Shown here: positions 61,510-64,000 of the stretch, piece by piece | Layout: every line of letters begins with the position of its first letter | Position numbering within the stretch: the stretch's first letter is position 1 | Assembly: GCA_018396415.1 (NCBI GenBank) | Contig: JAGTRE010000006.1 | Span: 1-64,000 of the forward strand | Reading direction: 5' to 3' | Length of the DNA stretch: 64,000 bases | Origin: Candidatus Bathyarchaeota archaeon | GTDB lineage: Archaea > Thermoproteota > Bathyarchaeia > RBG-16-48-13 > JAGTRE01 | Notes under the pieces: model-generated | What the model was told of the DNA's origin: nothing | Seen by the model: the letters and a program-made list of their open reading frames with translations, nothing else | Database searches by the model: none | Position numbers and translations under genes: made by a program

Positions 61510-62133
61510 ATGGGGACAAATGTCGACTTTGCCTCTAAGGCCGAAGATAAAAAACCTGAGCGAAAAGCTTGGGTAAGTAACTTTGAAATTAAAGGAGTAC
61601 TTCCTTGCTTTACTACACCGGGCTACATCAGAATAGTTGCCCAAGCAGATAATTCGCTAGACGACATAATTCCTATTCTTGCCTTAAAGTATCCACCTGG
61701 GAAAGTAGAATATCATGAGGAATTAAACGAGTTAACACTTAAAATATACAATAGATTGATCAACTTCTTCCCCTCCGGCAAAATCACCATGACGAACACT
61801 AAGGATCTGGATGAGGCTCGAACAGTTCTTGAAGAGATGAAAAATATGATCAATGAGGCATACGATGACTTTCTTAAACATGGAAAACCTAAATCAGAGG
61901 ATTTACAGGCAATAAAACGCCTTACTTGGATAAATTTATACAAGTATCTACCCCGAACTAATTGCGGCATATGCGGGTATCAAACGTGTATGGCTTTCAC
62001 GATGAATGTGTTACAAGGCAATGCCAAATTATCTCAATGTACACCTTTGGGGGATCAAAAATACTCCACAAACGTAGAGGAGATTAAACGAATCTTAGGA
62101 CCATATCTTCTGCAATCTTTAGGTTGGAAATGA
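61510..62133 (+). CDS. Fe-S protein with CODH/ACS-type 4Fe-4S domain, DsrE operon
   Basis: 207 residues after a GGAGG site. Residues 28-140 form a mixed domain with GVLPCFTTPGYIRIVAQAD and IIPILALKYPPGKVEYHEELNELTLKIYNRLINFFPSGKI in parts, rather like half of the ferredoxin-fold region of related FeS proteins. Residues 150-178 hold C152-x2-C155-x4-C160-x16-C177, the same FeS domain as at 4017 and 38942. Last gene of the thioredoxin/DsrE unit; may accept or supply electrons in sulfur transfer. Inferred. Confidence 0.72.
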   Translation: MGTNVDFASKAEDKKPERKAWVSNFEIKGVLPCFTTPGYIRIVAQADNSLDDIIPILALKYPPGKVEYHEELNELTLKIYNRLINFFPSGKITMTNTKDLDEARTVLEEMKNMINEAYDDFLKHGKPKSEDLQAIKRLTWINLYKYLPRTNCGICGYQTCMAFTMNVLQGNAKLSQCTPLGDQKYSTNVEEIKRILGPYLLQSLGWK

Positions 62134-62455
62134 TTTTTCCGTCACAAAAGTGGCGGTACAGATTGACGATTAATTTAGGTGATATAGTTTTATAAAGCTA
62201 GCAAGAAATCAATCCTTCAATTCTTAGGCGAGATGTCTACCGCGCAGACACAATGTTGATCCAATATTGGCTTAAGATACGATTTGTGGCATCAAAGATG
62301 GAATTAATATTCCAGTAAAGCCGCATGAATCCATCACGTAAGATTTGTCTTGTAGAGAGTGAAGATAATCTGCGTAGGCAATAAGTAGCTTGTCAATATA
62401 GCAGTTAACAGAGTTTCAAGAGAAAAACCTCGGCTCGTTTTTCGTTGAAAAGTTA
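62134..62455. other. Intergenic region, no gene seen
   Basis: About 320 bases after the Fe-S gene. Stop codons in all frames are frequent and no RNA gene or repeat is convincing. Confidence 0.35.
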
Positions 62456-62485
62456 CGATATACATTTAAATCTGTTAATACAAAT
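62456..62485 (+). promoter_or_regulatory. arsR promoter with shared motif
   Basis: TTTAAAT starts at 62465 and TTAATAC at 62475, ten bases apart, 38 bases before the arsR ATG. The motif in front of the regulator itself makes it the best candidate for binding all shared sites. Confidence 0.6.
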
Positions 62486-62502
62486 TTCTTAGTGATAGTG
62501 AC

Positions 62503-62904
62503 ATGGGCATGCGAGTTTCTATTGCGACAAAACGGCTAGAGCGCCTAGTTGCATCTGGGATATGCCCTGCCGAAGACACTCCGAAATATGCGATGCAGCT
62601 GAAGGAGCTTACTGAGAAAACTGTGGACGAACGAACAGCTGAACGAGAAAGCGAGTTATTCAAAGCCTTAGCGGATCCAACTCGCGGGAAAATTCTTGCT
62701 CTCTTGGGCGTTCGGAAAATGTGCGTTTGTGAGATAATGGTGGCACTAGACCTAACTCAGCCTACCGCGTCCCATCATCTCGGTATTCTCGAACGCGTGG
62801 GTCTTATAAAAGACGAGAGAGTGGGAAAATGGATCTTCTACAGTATTGCAAACCCAGAACTTACAAAACTCATACAAAAAATTAAGTCCCTTATTGTTAC
62901 CTAA
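62503..62904 (+). CDS. arsR: ArsR-family arsenic/metal-responsive repressor
   Basis: 133 residues. A 45-residue N-terminal extension with C21 precedes the winged helix: ELFKALADPTRGKILALLG, KMCVCEIMVAL with C74 and C76 (the ArsR thiol pair), LTQPTASHHLGILERVGL and WIFYSIANPEL. Binding As(III) or a similar ion to the two or three cysteines would release DNA. It lies just upstream of arsC, after the DsrE operon. The shared promoter motif is proposed as its operator. Confidence 0.9.
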   Translation: MGMRVSIATKRLERLVASGICPAEDTPKYAMQLKELTEKTVDERTAERESELFKALADPTRGKILALLGVRKMCVCEIMVALDLTQPTASHHLGILERVGLIKDERVGKWIFYSIANPELTKLIQKIKSLIVT

Positions 62905-62927
62905 ACTCTAGGTGATAAGTCCCATAT

Positions 62928-63038
62928 ATGGAGGTTCCAGTGTTAATTAGCCTAGTTGACGTTTTACCTTGGGCTAAGAAGTGGCTGTTCACCGAGGAAG
63001 AGATTCCAAACCGAGTTGCAAAGAACGCTCCTAGTTAG
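62928..63038 (+). CDS. Possible 36-residue peptide
   Basis: ATG frame with GGTGA thirteen bases upstream; VLISLVDVLPWAKKWLFTEEEIPNRV is written here in pieces as a mostly hydrophobic then acidic stretch. It lies in the 407-base gap between arsR and arsC, the rest of which shows no gene. It could be a remnant of a permease; support is weak. Confidence 0.22.
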   Translation: MEVPVLISLVDVLPWAKKWLFTEEEIPNRVAKNAPS

Positions 63039-63311
63039 AAAAATCCGAACAGTTTCAATAGTTTAAGCGTGTGCGGAGTTTCATTGTATTAGGTGTCACC
63101 AAGATGTGTACCATATTGCCTTGCAAGATAACTCCAAACTAAGCCCATAGCCGTACGCGATGCAACTCCGGACCCGAGGCGTTTTCTACGTTTGTTTGTC
63201 GATGCACAATTAAAGTCTCAAGTTATTTATTAGAATGAGTTTTTCTTGGTCACGATCTAACAGATTTTATAGGCTAATGCGAAGAAAACCTATTTCATAC
63301 GGTAGATTAAA

Positions 63312-63746
63312 TTGAGCCCAAAAGTATTGTTCGTTTGCGTTGAGAATGCCTGCAGAAGTCAAATGGCAGAAGGCCTATTCAATAAGCTCGCTCCAAAAGG
63401 TTGGAGAGCCTTAAGCGCCGGAACAATGCCTGCAACTCAGGTAAACCCGAACGCGATTAAAGTCATGAAAGAGATCGGTATAGACATTAGCAGAAGGAAA
63501 CCTAAACTACTTCAATATAAGATGATTCAAGCGGCAGATCAGGTCATCACGATGGGTTGCCTAGTTAAGGATGTTTGCCCCGCGGTCTTTGTAGACAAAG
63601 TTGAAGATTGGAACATAGAGGATCCAGCTGGAAAACCTATCGAAAAATTTAGAGAGGTTAGGGATGAAATCAGAAAGAAAGTTGAAGAACTAATTCAACG
63701 GATTAAGCAATCTGATGAAAATGAGGTTAAATCTGACCAATGTTAA
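63312..63746 (+). CDS. arsC: Arsenate reductase, low-molecular-weight phosphatase type
   Basis: 144 residues, TTG start. C9-x5-R15 (CVENACRS) is the phosphatase loop, C83 and C89 (MGCLVKDVCP) complete the thioredoxin-coupled relay, and DWNIEDPAGKP carries the general acid Asp104-Pro105. It reduces arsenate to arsenite with thioredoxin, for export by ACR3 or the ArsB-type permease. Own start region after arsR. Confidence 0.92.
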   Translation: MSPKVLFVCVENACRSQMAEGLFNKLAPKGWRALSAGTMPATQVNPNAIKVMKEIGIDISRRKPKLLQYKMIQAADQVITMGCLVKDVCPAVFVDKVEDWNIEDPAGKPIEKFREVRDEIRKKVEELIQRIKQSDENEVKSDQC

Positions 63747-64000
63747 GCTCGTCAGCGAGATAGAGTTCAGTTTCGTTCCATAGAAGTTGCTTTTAGGCTG
63801 CCACCAAGACGGCGTTTTATATATTGTTGAAACAGAATATACAGCGCCGCCATAGCGCGGTTAAGGGGCCGAAGCGCCACGTGGGGCTCCTTAAAGAAGA
63901 GATCATTCTTCAGCTAAGTTTTTATTTGCGACCTCAATCAAACAATTAGCGAGAAAATGAGCGTTCTTCCCGCACCCTTGAAGGATAAAATAAAGGGAAT
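63747..64000. other. Terminal region with TATA and GC-rich structured patch
   Basis: A TATA-like GTTTTATATATTG lies near 63813-63825. About 25-30 bases on starts a GC-rich patch (63844-63890) that contains GCGCCGCC, GCGCGG, GGGGCC and a CCACGTGG palindrome within AGCGCC-ACGT-GGGGCT, so it can fold. No open frame begins before the edge. It could be a leader or small RNA for a gene beyond the window. Not a recognisable tRNA. Confidence 0.35.

Noticed and set aside
1-64000. tRNA, rRNA and CRISPR search by eye
   Set aside because: No T-arm-like GGTTCRANNCC with a matching acceptor stem, no rRNA motif and no regularly spaced repeats were noticed; a covariance-model scan could still find one.

Overview
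The window looks like a chromosomal segment of an anaerobic archaeon, plausibly of the Bathyarchaeia/Thermoproteota type; the lineage is inferred, since no rRNA or tRNA gene was seen. The evidence is archaeal TATA boxes (TTTAAATA, TTTATAT) combined with strong GGAGG-type ribosome sites and many TTG/GTG starts, LysW carrier-protein amino-acid biosynthesis, a tungsten aldehyde:ferredoxin oxidoreductase, three copies of a 4Fe-4S domain of the type found in the CODH/ACS corrinoid protein, PrsW and retropepsin-like proteases, and archaeal ArsR, PadR and Lrp regulators. No CRISPR array and no intact transposase were seen.

Layout. 0-2 kb: MgtE-type cation transporter fragment with two PhoU/TrkA-C regulatory subunits. 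2-12.4 kb: mixed household genes (secreted GH5 glycosidase, zinc-finger protein, Fe-S protein, aldo/keto-reductase-like protein, nitroreductase, nucleotidyltransferase, phosphoesterase, amino-acid permease, PrsW). 12.4-14.2 kb: PHP phosphatase and hisC. 14.3-14.6 kb: a small IS200/IS605-like non-autonomous element. 14.6-28.7 kb: one long minus-strand arginine/lysine block, argG-argH-carA-carB-lysW2-argX-lysY-lysZ-lysJ-lrp, then a separately promoted lysW1-lysX-lysK. Two complete carrier/ligase pairs sit together and appear to share one set of LysY/Z/J enzymes. 29-32 kb: RAM-only protein, DUF72, and a ferredoxin-ArsR fusion with a lipoyl H-like protein. 32.2-38.4 kb (minus): a ferredoxin-AOR-MoaD-like-MoaD-GNAT-radical SAM set. 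38.9-43.1 kb: MobB-FeS fusion, a small cysteine protein, DUF5714 and two lipoate-ligase paralogues. 43.7-48.4 kb: ArsB/NhaD-type permease, a ribbon-helix-helix plus retropepsin pair, and a PadR-controlled ABC exporter. 48.8-51.7 kb: two B12-type radical SAM proteins. 51.8-63.7 kb: an arsenic/sulfur island with DGC-OsmC-BASS, a broken radical SAM/SPASM gene, ACR3, a broken molybdopterin oxidoreductase with its Fe-S subunit, a thioredoxin-fold/DsrE trio/Fe-S operon, ArsR and ArsC.

How it may work together. The most interesting pattern is a short promoter motif, TTTAAAT followed exactly 10 bases later by TTAATAY, in front of MobB-FeS, the small cysteine protein, the DUF5714/lipoate-ligase operon, the DGC-OsmC-BASS operon, the thioredoxin/DsrE operon and arsR itself; weaker versions precede the ArsB-type permease and ACR3. 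I infer an ArsR-centred regulon joining arsenic defence to lipoate and sulfur-carrier chemistry. A physical link supports this: one lipoate-ligase paralogue has lost its nucleotide-binding motif and carries a C-terminal thioredoxin-like domain that resembles the stand-alone thioredoxin-fold protein of the DsrE operon. The arsenic island also shows decay (several frameshifts and a lost cluster cysteine) that is not seen in the biosynthetic genes.
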